Source: Roseiarcus sp963742305 (GTDB taxonomy: Bacteria > Pseudomonadota > Alphaproteobacteria > Rhizobiales > Beijerinckiaceae). From it: a stretch of 64,000 bases of DNA. Shown here one piece after another: positions 8,569 to 17,457 of the stretch. A program made the position numbers and the translations under genes. The notes under the pieces were generated by a model. It was not told the DNA's origin, ran no database searches, and saw nothing but the letters and a program-made list of their open reading frames with translations. Every line of letters begins with the position of its first letter. Position 1 is the first letter of the stretch. The stretch is taken from positions 186,001 to 250,000 of the forward strand of contig CAVULN010000016.1 in assembly GCA_963742305.1 (NCBI GenBank), in the 5' to 3' direction.

Positions 8569-9597
8569 TTATCCGCCGGTTACGCTCATATGGCGCGCTA
8601 CAGCCGGGACACGATTGGACCGGTCAATGATGAAATCATGCCCCCTTGGTTTGCGGGCGATCGCATCGCGGACAGTCGCATTGAGGAGATCGTTCCCCTC
8701 TGACGCGCGCAGCGGGGCGCGCAAATCAGCTGCGTCTTCGTGCCCTAAACACATGTAAAGTCTGCCTATGCACGTGACTCGCACACGATTGCAGGCCTCG
8801 CAAAAATTGTGAGTTAGAGGCGTGATGAAGCCGATCAGGCCGCCGGTTTCGCGGACTCGCACATAGCGCGCGGGTCCGCCGGTGCGATGGTCGGTCTCCT
8901 GCAAAGTGAAATGCCGAGCGAGCTGCGTACGCACCTTCGTCAACGGTAAGTGCTGGTCGATGCGCGCCGTTTCGATCTCGCCGAGCGGCATGACCTCGAT
9001 GAATGTAATCCCGACGCCACGCGCGTGCGCCCAACGGACCATCGGTTCAAACTCATCTTCGTTCACGCCCTTCAGCGCAACGACATTGATTTTCACAGAG
9101 AGCCTCGCGCGCTGCGCTGCGTCAATCCCCGATAGAACGCGATCGAGATCGCCACGCCGGGTGATCGCCTTGAATTGGCGGGGATCGAGAGTATCGAGCG
9201 AAACGTTGATCCGACGAACGCCGCAGCTCGCAAGTTCATCGGCGAACCGCGCCAGTTGTGAGCCGTTCGTGGTCAGCGTCATCTCGTGTAGAGTTCCCGC
9301 TTCAAGATGCCGTGAGAGCGAGCGAAACAGCCCCATAATGTCGCGGCGGACGAGCGGCTCTCCGCCAGTGATTCGGATCTTGCGTGTTCCCATCTCAATG
9401 AACGCCGAACAGAGGCGATCCAGCTCCTCCATCGTCAGGAGTTCGCGCCTGGGCAGAAACGCCATCTCTTCCGCCATGCAGTAGACGCAACGAAAATCGC
9501 AACGATCAGTGACCGACACGCGCACGTAAGTGATCGCCCGGCCAAACGGGTCTGTGAGGGATGAACTGCCCGTTCCCGTTGAGATTCGATCCGCCAT
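8569..9597 (-). CDS. moaA: GTP 3',8-cyclase MoaA (molybdenum cofactor biosynthesis)
   Basis: MoaA is a radical-SAM enzyme converting GTP to 3',8-cyclo-GTP, the first step to molybdopterin. The 342-residue protein has the N-terminal radical-SAM cluster motif CDFRCVYC (Cys33, 37, 40), the SAM-binding TGGEPLVR, and the C-terminal second-cluster cysteines in NFCEACNRVRVTCIG with a third near MCLG. It ends in ARHMSVTGG, the expected GG tail. It is the last gene after aioBA on the same strand, 197 bases downstream. That suggests a dedicated copy to supply cofactor for arsenite oxidase; a chromosomal moaA probably exists elsewhere. Confidence 0.95.
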   Translation of the reverse strand: MADRISTGTGSSSLTDPFGRAITYVRVSVTDRCDFRCVYCMAEEMAFLPRRELLTMEELDRLCSAFIEMGTRKIRITGGEPLVRRDIMGLFRSLSRHLEAGTLHEMTLTTNGSQLARFADELASCGVRRINVSLDTLDPRQFKAITRRGDLDRVLSGIDAAQRARLSVKINVVALKGVNEDEFEPMVRWAHARGVGITFIEVMPLGEIETARIDQHLPLTKVRTQLARHFTLQETDHRTGGPARYVRVRETGGLIGFITPLTHNFCEACNRVRVTCIGRLYMCLGHEDAADLRAPLRASEGNDLLNATVRDAIARKPRGHDFIIDRSNRVPAVARHMSVTGG

Positions 9598-9794
9598 GCT
9601 TGTTCTCGTTGATACTTAGAAGTCGCCGCGAGGCACCGGCGCGACAATGCCGAAGCCAGCTGCGTCGTTGGATCGAAATGCCCGCAGCCGATTACCACCT
9701 AGGATCGCGTCGCCACTGGCGAAGTTCTTTTTGCAATCCCTTAGTAGCGGCTCGCGCAACGCGTCGCCCGAGCTGCTTCTGATCCAGGTTGTTG

Positions 9795-12254
9795 CTAGAC
9801 CTTGAACTCCCAGGACTTGAAACTGGTGCCGCGCGCGCCTCCGGGAGCCGAAGCAATCTTTCGAATGTTGCCCCAAGTCTGCTTGTAGTTAGGAATAATC
9901 AGTTCGTTGACCCCGGGCGATACAACGTTTCCTTGTACGCCCGTCGGGAAGGCGAACAGCATGAAGGTCTGCTTGCGTTTTGCCGTCGGCGTCGGGTACG
10001 CCATCGCCTGCGTCGCGCCGTTGTCGTTGTACACCTCAACGAGGTCCCCCGCCGATAACCCGGCGTCCTGCATGTCCTCCGGGTTCATTTGAATGTATGG
10101 GAAGGGCCAGCGGTTCATGACGAAATCGCTCTGCTGGTCGAGATAGGCGCTCTGCCACACATGGTTGGCGCGGCCATTATTGATGAGGAACGCGAATTTC
10201 TTTGATTCCTCCTCTTTGCCGGGCGCCTCGAACCCCCGCCACTCCGTCGCCATGAAAGTCGCCTTGCCGTCCTTCGTGCCGAACTTGCCGTCGGCGAAGA
10301 GACGCTTCGTTCCGATGAGTTTTCCGTTCTCGAAGCCGGTCGCGGGCTCTTGGACGCCGTTGGTCCCCATGGCGCGCAGCCGGTCATAGGTGACGAACTC
10401 GCCGCCCTTGGCATTGGCGTGATAGCCGTCCATGAAGGCGTCTTCTTCGGTCTTCCAATCGAAGCCCTTGAACTTGTCGGCGACGTTCGCCTTGCCCATT
10501 TCACGAAACACGCGCTCGAGATTGTTTGCGAGGCGCGCTGCGACCAGGCAGTCGGGCTTGGACTGGCCGGGCGGATCCATATAGCGCTCGGTCAGGCGCA
10601 GCCGGCGCTCGCCGTTCATCGAGGTGAGGTTCATCTCTCCGGCGGTCGCCGCCGGCAGCCAGACGTGGCAGGCTTGGCCGATTTTCGTCGGCACAATGTC
10701 CACGTCGACCGCAAAAAGCCCGCCCTGCCTGATCGCGCCGAGGATCGCGTCGACTTGCGCCTTGCGATCGCCGTAAGGCACGGCGGACATTGCGTCCTTC
10801 ACAAGGTCAGTCCGCTTCTTGTACGCCTGCTTGAACTTATCCGCGTTCAGGGTGGTCTTGTAATGGTCGCAGGCCCAGATGTGGTGCACGCCGCCCTTTC
10901 CCTCGATGAGAAGCTTGTCGACGTAAGGGGCTGGCCGTCCTCCGGGGTAGTCGGGCCGGACGTAGCCTTCCTGATGGCCGCCCATGCGCACGCAGCCCCC
11001 GCCCGGACGCCCGATGTTGCCGGTCGCCAACGCGACATTCACCAGTGCGCCGTTCGTGCGGTAATTGTCGTTGCCCCAGATCAGGCCTTTCTCGTAAGCG
11101 AACATTGTCCGTCGCCGGGCGCCGCCATCCTTCGGTTGCGCGATCCATTCGGCTGATTTGCGAATGTCGTCGACTCTGAGGCCGGTGATCTTCGCGGCGT
11201 CTTCCAGGCTGGTCTTGTTGGCCGTCACCGCCTTGTCGAAATCTTTGGTCGAGGCGGCGATGAAAGCCTTGTCAGTCCAGCCCTGGTCAGCAAGGTAGGT
11301 GAGCCACGCGTTGAAGAGCGCCAGGTCCGTCCCCGAGTTGATGGCGAGGTGCAGCACCCGGTCTTTGCTGGCCTCGAACTCGCAGGCGTTGACCGTCACC
11401 GTGCGCCGCGGGTCGACGAAGATGATCTGCGCAGGCGGATGCGCTTCACCCGGCAATTGCGCGTTCTTCTTGTCAGTTGACGTGCCGCGAAGATTCGGAA
11501 TCCAGTGGTTCAGAAAGTAGTTGGTTTGGGTTTCCAACGCGTTCGTGCCGACCGCGACGATCGTATCGGCGAGTTCCGCGTCCTCATAGCAGTTGTTGAG
11601 CTCTCCCACCCCCATGTCGCGCGTTGCATGAACCTCGGAATTGTAAGCCGGGCGGTTATGGATGCGGATGTTCTTGATTTTCATCGCTCCGAAATAAAGC
11701 TTGCCGGTGCCCCAGGTATTCTCGTACCCACCGCCGGCGCCGCCGTGATCGAAAGCAGAGACGAAGAGACCGTCTTCGCCCTGTTCATCAATTACCGTGG
11801 CCGTCACGCGTGCGACGAGGTCGAGCGCGTCGTCCCAGCTCGTCGGCTGCATCTGGCCGTAGCGCCATACCATCGGCTCGGTCAGCCGCTGCTGTTGTGT
11901 CGAGCGAGCTTCGGAAAAGGATTCTTCGGCCATGCGCGCGCCTCGGATCGAGGCGAGGCCGGAGTTCACGACGCAGTCGGGATCGGGTTTGATGACGAGA
12001 TGGACGTCCTTTCCGTCCTGCTTGACGATGTTGTACATCGACGGGGAATACCAGTTCGGCGTCATTGCGTTTTGCTGCTTGGAGAGGTCGACGCCGAAGA
12101 TGTTGGCGCTCGGGGCGGCGCCGCCCTGCTCGTTGATCGGCCAAGTGTAGGCGTGGTAGCCGCAGCCGACGATGCAGAACTGGCAGACGACGTTGTGCAC
12201 CTTTGCGTCCGGGGGGATGATCGGCAGGCGATCGATATGGCGCTTGAATGTCAT
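9795..12254 (-). CDS. aioA: arsenite oxidase large (molybdopterin) subunit AioA
   Basis: AioA is the catalytic subunit that oxidises arsenite to arsenate at a bis-MGD molybdenum centre. It has 819 residues, close to the family length. The N-terminal [3Fe-4S] motif CQFCIVGC (Cys24, 27, 31) is the variant typical of AioA within the DMSO-reductase family. Further family signatures include GCVRMGGHQEGYVRPDYPG (the HQEGY region near the substrate pocket) and a C-terminal NNGRANHVWQSAYLDQQ segment. There is no signal peptide: it is expected to be exported with AioB through the Tat system. It starts 3 bases after the aioB stop, so it is co-transcribed from the sigma-54 promoter upstream of aioB. Confidence 0.97.
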   Translation of the reverse strand: MTFKRHIDRLPIIPPDAKVHNVVCQFCIVGCGYHAYTWPINEQGGAAPSANIFGVDLSKQQNAMTPNWYSPSMYNIVKQDGKDVHLVIKPDPDCVVNSGLASIRGARMAEESFSEARSTQQQRLTEPMVWRYGQMQPTSWDDALDLVARVTATVIDEQGEDGLFVSAFDHGGAGGGYENTWGTGKLYFGAMKIKNIRIHNRPAYNSEVHATRDMGVGELNNCYEDAELADTIVAVGTNALETQTNYFLNHWIPNLRGTSTDKKNAQLPGEAHPPAQIIFVDPRRTVTVNACEFEASKDRVLHLAINSGTDLALFNAWLTYLADQGWTDKAFIAASTKDFDKAVTANKTSLEDAAKITGLRVDDIRKSAEWIAQPKDGGARRRTMFAYEKGLIWGNDNYRTNGALVNVALATGNIGRPGGGCVRMGGHQEGYVRPDYPGGRPAPYVDKLLIEGKGGVHHIWACDHYKTTLNADKFKQAYKKRTDLVKDAMSAVPYGDRKAQVDAILGAIRQGGLFAVDVDIVPTKIGQACHVWLPAATAGEMNLTSMNGERRLRLTERYMDPPGQSKPDCLVAARLANNLERVFREMGKANVADKFKGFDWKTEEDAFMDGYHANAKGGEFVTYDRLRAMGTNGVQEPATGFENGKLIGTKRLFADGKFGTKDGKATFMATEWRGFEAPGKEEESKKFAFLINNGRANHVWQSAYLDQQSDFVMNRWPFPYIQMNPEDMQDAGLSAGDLVEVYNDNGATQAMAYPTPTAKRKQTFMLFAFPTGVQGNVVSPGVNELIIPNYKQTWGNIRKIASAPGGARGTSFKSWEFKV

Positions 12255-12257
12255 GGC

Positions 12258-12785
12258 TCAGCCCTCCAACACGTTCGAGAGGCGCCCGTAGAGCAGTTCG
12301 TCGACTCCGTCGGCGTAGATGTCGCCCTTGGCGTCGACCCGAAGCAGATATTGCGGGAGGTTCTGCGTCGCCTGTCCCCAGATTTCCTGGCCGCCGTTTT
12401 CGCAATCGAAGCGCGAGTAATGGCCGGGGCAGTTCATGGTCTTGTCGGCAGGGTTGTAAGAGAGGGGAAAGCCCTTGTGGGGGCAGACCGTCGTAAAACC
12501 GACGACATCGCCGTCGGGCCCGACCCCGCCCACGACCTTGCTGCCGAGCTTCAGGAGGACACCAGGCGCGTCGGAGTCCGGATAAGCCACTTGTAGGGGC
12601 TCGTTGGGTTTGAGGTCGCCGATATTCGCAAGTCGATTTGATGGGTAGCTGAGCCGAGCAAGCTGCGCACCCGCCTCCGCCCTATTTGGGATGACGGTCG
12701 CCGCGGCTGCGCCAGCTGCCGCTACCCCCGCTCCAGACAAGAACCATCGGCGGCCGATATCAACCTTGCGATCGCACCTTTTCAT
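12258..12785 (-). CDS. aioB: arsenite oxidase small Rieske subunit AioB
   Basis: AioB carries electrons from AioA to a periplasmic or membrane acceptor. The 175-residue precursor has a twin-arginine signal (GRRWFLSGAGVAAAGAAAA) within residues 1-38. The Rieske ligands are CPHKG (Cys101, His103) and CPGHYSRFD (Cys119, His122). The Tat signal probably exports the folded AioBA complex. GGGAGGAA lies a few bases before the ATG, and a sigma-54 promoter lies about 40 bases upstream of the start. It is the first gene of the aioB-aioA(-moaA) unit. No cytochrome c gene, often present downstream of aioA in related strains, is found here. Confidence 0.96.
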   Translation of the reverse strand: MKRCDRKVDIGRRWFLSGAGVAAAGAAAATVIPNRAEAGAQLARLSYPSNRLANIGDLKPNEPLQVAYPDSDAPGVLLKLGSKVVGGVGPDGDVVGFTTVCPHKGFPLSYNPADKTMNCPGHYSRFDCENGGQEIWGQATQNLPQYLLRVDAKGDIYADGVDELLYGRLSNVLEG

Positions 12786-12822
12786 GCGTTCCTCCCATTA
12801 GCCTTCTGAAGGGACACGGAAC

Positions 12823-12837
12823 GCAAGGGGTGTGCCG
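12823..12837 (-). promoter_or_regulatory. sigma-54 promoter of aioBA
   Basis: On the minus strand the sequence is CGGCAC-ACCCC-TTGC, a close match to the -24/-12 consensus TGGCAC-N5-TTGCA with correct GG/GC spacing. Transcription should start near 12811, giving a leader of about 26 bases before the aioB ATG, with GGGAGGAA as ribosome site. The adjacent aioR encodes a sigma-54 activator, in agreement with known aio regulation. Confidence 0.85.
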
Positions 12838-12900
12838 CGGGCGGCGGAGATCAATAATCCTATTAGTTCACATAGATAAGAATTCAAGACTTGGCGCGCC

Positions 12901-12948
12901 GTCCGGAATTCCGAACATTCATAGCGAAGTCAGTTCGGGAAACTTGAC
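12901..12948 (-). promoter_or_regulatory. candidate AioR enhancer sites upstream of aioB
   Basis: A near-perfect 16-bp palindrome (GTCCGGAATTCCGAAC) lies at 12901-12916 and a second related site (GTTCGGGAAACTTGAC) at 12933-12948. Both fit GTTCGG-N7-GAC, in opposite reading for the palindrome, and their centres are 32 bases apart, about three helical turns. They lie about 64-110 bases upstream of the -24 element, a usual distance for enhancer-binding proteins. Binding by AioR is inferred. Confidence 0.5.
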
Positions 12949-13004
12949 AAGAAAATCCAACGGTCGCCGGATCGACACTCCGCGCTATAGCTCGCGCGAA
13001 ATCA

Positions 13005-14339
13005 TCACTCGACTGTGCGGTCCGGCTCGATCCCATAGCGCCGCATCTTTTCCCACAGCGTCGTTCGGGAAATCTCCAGCCGCTTCGCCGCCACCCCGAT
13101 GTGGCCGGCCGTTTCACGGAGAACTCGCTCGATCTGCCTCTTCTCGGCCGCGTCGCGCACCGCTGCGAGAGGCGGCATTGGATCGACGCCGTCGAGCAGG
13201 GCATTGCTCAGTTCAGGAAAGATATCGGCTGGCATGATCCAGGGGCCATTTGCGAGGTTCACCCCCCGCTCGACCCGATTGCGCAGTTCACGGACATTGC
13301 CTCGCCAGGGGTGAGACAATGCGATTTCTTCGGCCATCGAACTGATGCCGCGCAGCTCCGTCTCGGCTTGTTCTGTGAATAACGAGAAATAGCGAGACAG
13401 AAGCCATGAAATATCCTCGGGCCGCTCACGAAGAGGCGGCAATGCGACAGTCACTGCATTAATCCGATACAGCAAGTCCTCGCGGAATGCGCCGCGCCGC
13501 AACTCCCGGTCGAGACTTGCGCTTGTCGCGCATACAATGCGCGCCTTCAAAGGAATGGGGCTCTCGCCGCCCACCCGGTGAAAAGAACGTTCCTCGAGCA
13601 CGCGCAACAATTTGGCTTGCAACGCATGAGGCATCGCCGCGATCTCGTCGAGGAACAGAACTCCGCCGCGCGCGCGTTCGGCGTATCCCAGATGACGCTG
13701 ATGGGCCCCAGAGAAGGCGCCTCGTTCGTGTCCGAATAGTTCGCTTTCGAGAAGGTCTGCCGAAATCGCCGCGCAGTTCACAGCCATGAAAGGCTCCGTT
13801 GCGGCTGGGGAGGCGGCATGTAGAAACCGCGCGCAGACCTCCTTTCCGGTTCCCGTTTCCCCCGTGAAAAGAACCGGCAACGACCTCGGAGCTAACCGTC
13901 GCAGGAGCGCCTCAATTCCGCGCATCGACTTGGACATGCCGAGCGCGCTCTGCCCGCCGTCGCGCACGCGCAACGACAGAACCTCGCGCACTTTCCGAAA
14001 CAGGCTAGCGAGCTCGAAAGGCTTGGTCAGATAGTCCTGTGCGCCAGCGCGAACGAGCGCGACAGCTTGGTCGATTTGTCCGAACGCCGTCATGAAAATG
14101 AAGGGTGGCGCGAGAGTACGAGCGTTCGTCGCCCGGAAAACCTCCTCACCGTCCATGTCCGGCAACCGAATATCGCAGAGCACAACGTCAGGACACAGCT
14201 CGAACATCCCATCCACGGCTGTCTTTCCGGTATGCCACCAAACGGCGCGCCAACCCTCAAGCTCCAGGGCCCGCTGGAGCGACTCGCCCATGATCGGATC
14301 GTCATCGACCACTGCGACGCATCCAGGCTCATTCAGCAT
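13005..14339 (-). CDS. aioR: sigma-54-dependent response regulator AioR
   Basis: This is an NtrC-family activator of 444 residues. The receiver domain (1-120) has phospho-acceptor Asp56 in VVLCDIRLPDMDG and the conserved lysine in YLTKPF. The AAA+ domain has Walker A GETGTGKE (about 160-167), the sigma-54 contact loop GAFSGA (207-212, a variant of GAFTGA), and Walker B GGVLFLDEI. A Fis-type helix-turn-helix ends the protein (AAKRLEISRTTLWEKMRRYG). The ATG at 14339 overlaps the aioS stop by 11 bases, so I prefer it over the longer open frame that continues upstream through aioS. It should activate the -24/-12 promoter upstream of aioB when phosphorylated by AioS. Confidence 0.93.
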   Translation of the reverse strand: MLNEPGCVAVVDDDPIMGESLQRALELEGWRAVWWHTGKTAVDGMFELCPDVVLCDIRLPDMDGEEVFRATNARTLAPPFIFMTAFGQIDQAVALVRAGAQDYLTKPFELASLFRKVREVLSLRVRDGGQSALGMSKSMRGIEALLRRLAPRSLPVLFTGETGTGKEVCARFLHAASPAATEPFMAVNCAAISADLLESELFGHERGAFSGAHQRHLGYAERARGGVLFLDEIAAMPHALQAKLLRVLEERSFHRVGGESPIPLKARIVCATSASLDRELRRGAFREDLLYRINAVTVALPPLRERPEDISWLLSRYFSLFTEQAETELRGISSMAEEIALSHPWRGNVRELRNRVERGVNLANGPWIMPADIFPELSNALLDGVDPMPPLAAVRDAAEKRQIERVLRETAGHIGVAAKRLEISRTTLWEKMRRYGIEPDRTVE

Positions 14340-15815
14340 GGATCGCCTCGCCGCTAACAGAATCCTTTGCGCTTTCGAATCGTGAGAGATTTTCGCGGAA
14401 GGGCCATGTAACCCTGATGAGCGTCGACAAGCCGCTCTCCTGAAAAACTCGTATCTCTCCGTCGTCGTCCGCGACGAGACGGCGCACAATCCAAAGTCCA
14501 AGGCCGCGCCCAGCGCCGGGCGCTTCATCGGAATGTCCCACGAGGTATTTGGCAAGGTCGTCAGGGAGGCCTGGGCCTTCGTCACCAACTTCGATTATGA
14601 GCCAGCCTTCCGTGGCGCGCGCTCGCAAATGGACTGTTCCACCCACAGACGTCGCGGCGCAAGCGTTGATCAGAAGATTGAGCACCACCTGCCTAACGCT
14701 CTCGATGCCGACCGGCGACACTCCATGAAGATCGTTGACCCATGCGATCTGAAGTCGCTTTCGCGAGGCTTCCGGTTCGATGAGCAACCGGAGATCGTCG
14801 ATATCGACCGGGCGCAGCGAATCGTCCGCGGCCCCCCGCCTGTACGTCACTAGAGTCGAACCCACGACGTTGCGGATGTGGGTCAGGCCTCGTTCGAGAA
14901 GGTTCAGCGTCGCTTCGCGCACCTTTGCGTCGTCGCCGTAACGCCGCAACGTATCGAGGGCGTTGAAGAGTCCCCTAGCGGATTGTTCACCTCATGGGCC
15001 ATGCCGGAAGCAAGTTTGCCGAGGACTGCATACTTCTCCTGGTCCGCGAGGCGCGAAGCAAGTTCCTCACGTTCATTCAGCGCGCGAGCCATCGCATTGA
15101 ACCGCTCGAATAGAAGATCGAACTCGCGTGAAATTCGCTGGCGCTTCGACTCCGGAATCGGGTCCACGCGTCCTGCTCGAACGCGCTCCACGTACCCACT
15201 CAGTACACTTAAGGGTTTCAGCATCCGTCTGAGAGCGAAATATGCGATGGTCGCGAATCCGAGCGCGAGGCCGGCATTGACTGCGACCAGGGTCAGCAAC
15301 ACCTGCCTTCGGACGCGAAGCAACTCGGAGATGTCGATGTCGGCCAGAATCCGTCCCACCGAATAGCCTTCTTCGCGAAGAGAGCGAGCGAGCCACGCGC
15401 TACCCGATGCGATGTCAATGATGAGCCCATCTGTAGCTGGGAACCGCCGCTCAACGTCCGCCGGGACGTTCGTCTGCACTGGGAATTTTAACGGATCCGA
15501 AGCCGCAAGCACGTTCCCATTCGGCAGCGTAACGATTGCGAAGCGTACTTTGAGTCCCGCATAACGATCGCGCGCTCGATCGAGCGCGTCGAAAGTTTCC
15601 CAGACGTCGGCGTGGATGGCTGATCGAAGCACCGCCGTCGACAATCCGTCGAGATAAGCGCTCGTCAAATGTCGTAAGTTGCTTTCCTGATCCAACTCCA
15701 ATCGATTCAGCACGATCTGGGAAATGACCAAGGCGATGCCAATCAGCAGACCAGCCGCGAGCAAAGGAGCTTTCCAGGCAAGCGGCCAATTGGCGATGCG
15801 CGCGCGCACGCTCAT
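14329..15815 (-). pseudogene. aioS: arsenite-responsive sensor histidine kinase AioS, frameshifted as read
   Basis: AioS pairs with AioX and AioR. The N-terminal frame (15815 to about 14975) has a membrane segment at about 14-36, a periplasmic domain to about 165, a second membrane segment (170-197), a HAMP region, and the phosphorylation motif MAHEVNNPLG (His274). There the frame breaks in a run of four G/C bases (14972-14975). One additional G would restore PLGGLFNALD and continue into the second frame with the ATPase domain: NLLINAC, DEGPGLP, GRGLGLWIVRRL, ending at 14329. Both halves are well conserved, so a one-base sequencing deletion is plausible; if real, the kinase would lack its catalytic domain and aioBA could not be induced. 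It starts right after the aioX stop. Confidence 0.88.
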
Positions 15816-16712
15816 TTAGGCTTGCGCCTTCACGAGCAGCCATTTTTCAAGCGTGCCCTGATAAAGATCGGGATCTGCTTTTGTGAAACCGTCGAGCTCC
15901 AGGATAGAGAGGATCTGTCGGCCAAGCGCATCCGCGGGCATTTCCAAGAAGGCGGCCGAAATCGCCTTTGCCGTCATCGTCTCCTGCGCCGATTTGAGGC
16001 CAACGATCGGCGGAAAACCCAATTTCTCGGATCTGTACACGACACGAGTCCTGTTGATCAGTTCAGGCTCGCGCTCTCGCATGACATCCCAAACGTAGCC
16101 GTCGATGCTGCCGCTCTCCGCCAGTCCAGTCGCCACCGCCCGCACGACGTTCCGATGCCCATAGGTGAAAAAGAATGTGCGGAAGAACTGCGCGGGGGTT
16201 GTGTGGCGAAGCGCCAAAAGGGATCGCGTGACCAAGAAGCCCGACGTGCTGTCGGGGTCGGAGAAAGCGTGCACAGTGCCGCGAATATCGTCAAACGACT
16301 GAGCTTTGCTCCCCTCGCTGACGATCACGTAGGTTTGGTAAAGCGGCTCGTGCCGGTAGAGTGGCACCGCCAGCAACGCGAACTGATCCTCGTGCTGCAC
16401 ATAGGGATCGTCGCAGACCCACGCCGCGTCGAGTTGCGCGGAAAGCAGCAAAGCTGTGATCTCCTGATAGGTCCGCCGCTTTACCAGCTGAACGGGTCGA
16501 TTGAGTTGCTTCGCAAGGTACGTTTGGAGCAGCGACAGCAACTGGATATCGGAATCGAGAAAGAGCGGATTGAGGCCGACGCTGACCGCCTCGGCCGCAC
16601 CCGCTGGGCTCGTCGGCCCAAGCAAAGCCGCCGTGAGAAGGCCAACGAGCATGTCCCTACGACCAACCCGCGCCTTCTGCTCGTCACGCAATAGCAGCGA
16701 TTTCGGGGGCAT
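15816..16712 (-). CDS. aioX: periplasmic arsenite-binding protein AioX
   Basis: AioX is a PhnD-like periplasmic binding protein that binds arsenite and signals to AioS. It has 298 residues with a Tat-like signal (GRRDMLVGLLTAALLG then AGAAEA, cleavage near residue 40). The binding-protein fold covers about 42-290. A single conserved cysteine in LDAAWVCDDPY (Cys100) corresponds to the cysteine essential for arsenite binding in characterised AioX proteins. It is the first gene of aioX-aioS-aioR: its stop is directly followed by the aioS start. The upstream region (16713-16921) should hold its promoter. Confidence 0.93.
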   Translation of the reverse strand: MPPKSLLLRDEQKARVGRRDMLVGLLTAALLGPTSPAGAAEAVSVGLNPLFLDSDIQLLSLLQTYLAKQLNRPVQLVKRRTYQEITALLLSAQLDAAWVCDDPYVQHEDQFALLAVPLYRHEPLYQTYVIVSEGSKAQSFDDIRGTVHAFSDPDSTSGFLVTRSLLALRHTTPAQFFRTFFFTYGHRNVVRAVATGLAESGSIDGYVWDVMREREPELINRTRVVYRSEKLGFPPIVGLKSAQETMTAKAISAAFLEMPADALGRQILSILELDGFTKADPDLYQGTLEKWLLVKAQA

Positions 16713-16822
16713 TCGCTCCTCCCGCCTTGCGCCGCTGTTTTCTTTCGATACCGGCGCTGCTCAGCGCCATTGGGCGCTTTTGGATAGTATAGTGACTACT
16801 GAAACGAGGGACAACAACTGAC

Positions 16823-16839
16823 GCTATATTGCGCTATAT
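16823..16839 (-). promoter_or_regulatory. 10-bp-spaced GCTATAT repeats upstream of aioX
   Basis: GCTATAT occurs at 16823-16829 and again at 16833-16839, one helical turn apart, within an AT-rich patch about 110 bases before the aioX start. This may be a -10 region or a binding site for a regulator of aioXSR. No protein can be assigned from sequence alone. Confidence 0.3.
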
Positions 16840-17457
16840 ATTACGGCTGCCTGATTTTGTAGCGAGTCGAGCTTCAGCGCTTCCGAAAGAGTAATCGGTC
16901 AGTGCCAACGAAGCGCCCCACTTATTTGTGTCGCCAGACCTTGAACGCGGAGAGGACGAGGATCAGCGCCAGTAGAGGCAGCAGTGCTGGCGTCGGGACG
17001 ACGCCGAGCAGTTGAACTCCGATGAAGCTCCCAACGATTGAGCCAGCTGCCATGACCAATACGAAACCGCGATTGTGGCCGAGAACCGCAAAGCTTCGGT
17101 CCTGACTGTACCGAGCGAAGCCGACAAGGATCGTCGGCAAACCGATTGCGAGAGCCAGACTTCCAGCGAGCTTGATATCCGCGCCAAAAAGGAGGACGAG
17201 CGTCGGGATCAGCAACTCACCGCCGGCCACGCCAAGCAAAGCAGCCACAATGCCAATGACGAATCCCGCCACCACGCCAGCGACCATTTGCGCGAGTCCG
17301 GTCAGCACCGCCACAGAGGTTGCCCTGTCGTGGCCGAGCACCAGGACGACCGCGATCAACGCCAGCATGATCGCGATGACGCGATACAGAGCTTGCGAGG
17401 CCAGCTTTGTCGCCCATCCCGCCCCGAACCAGGCGCCGACCAGGCTGCCCACTAGTC

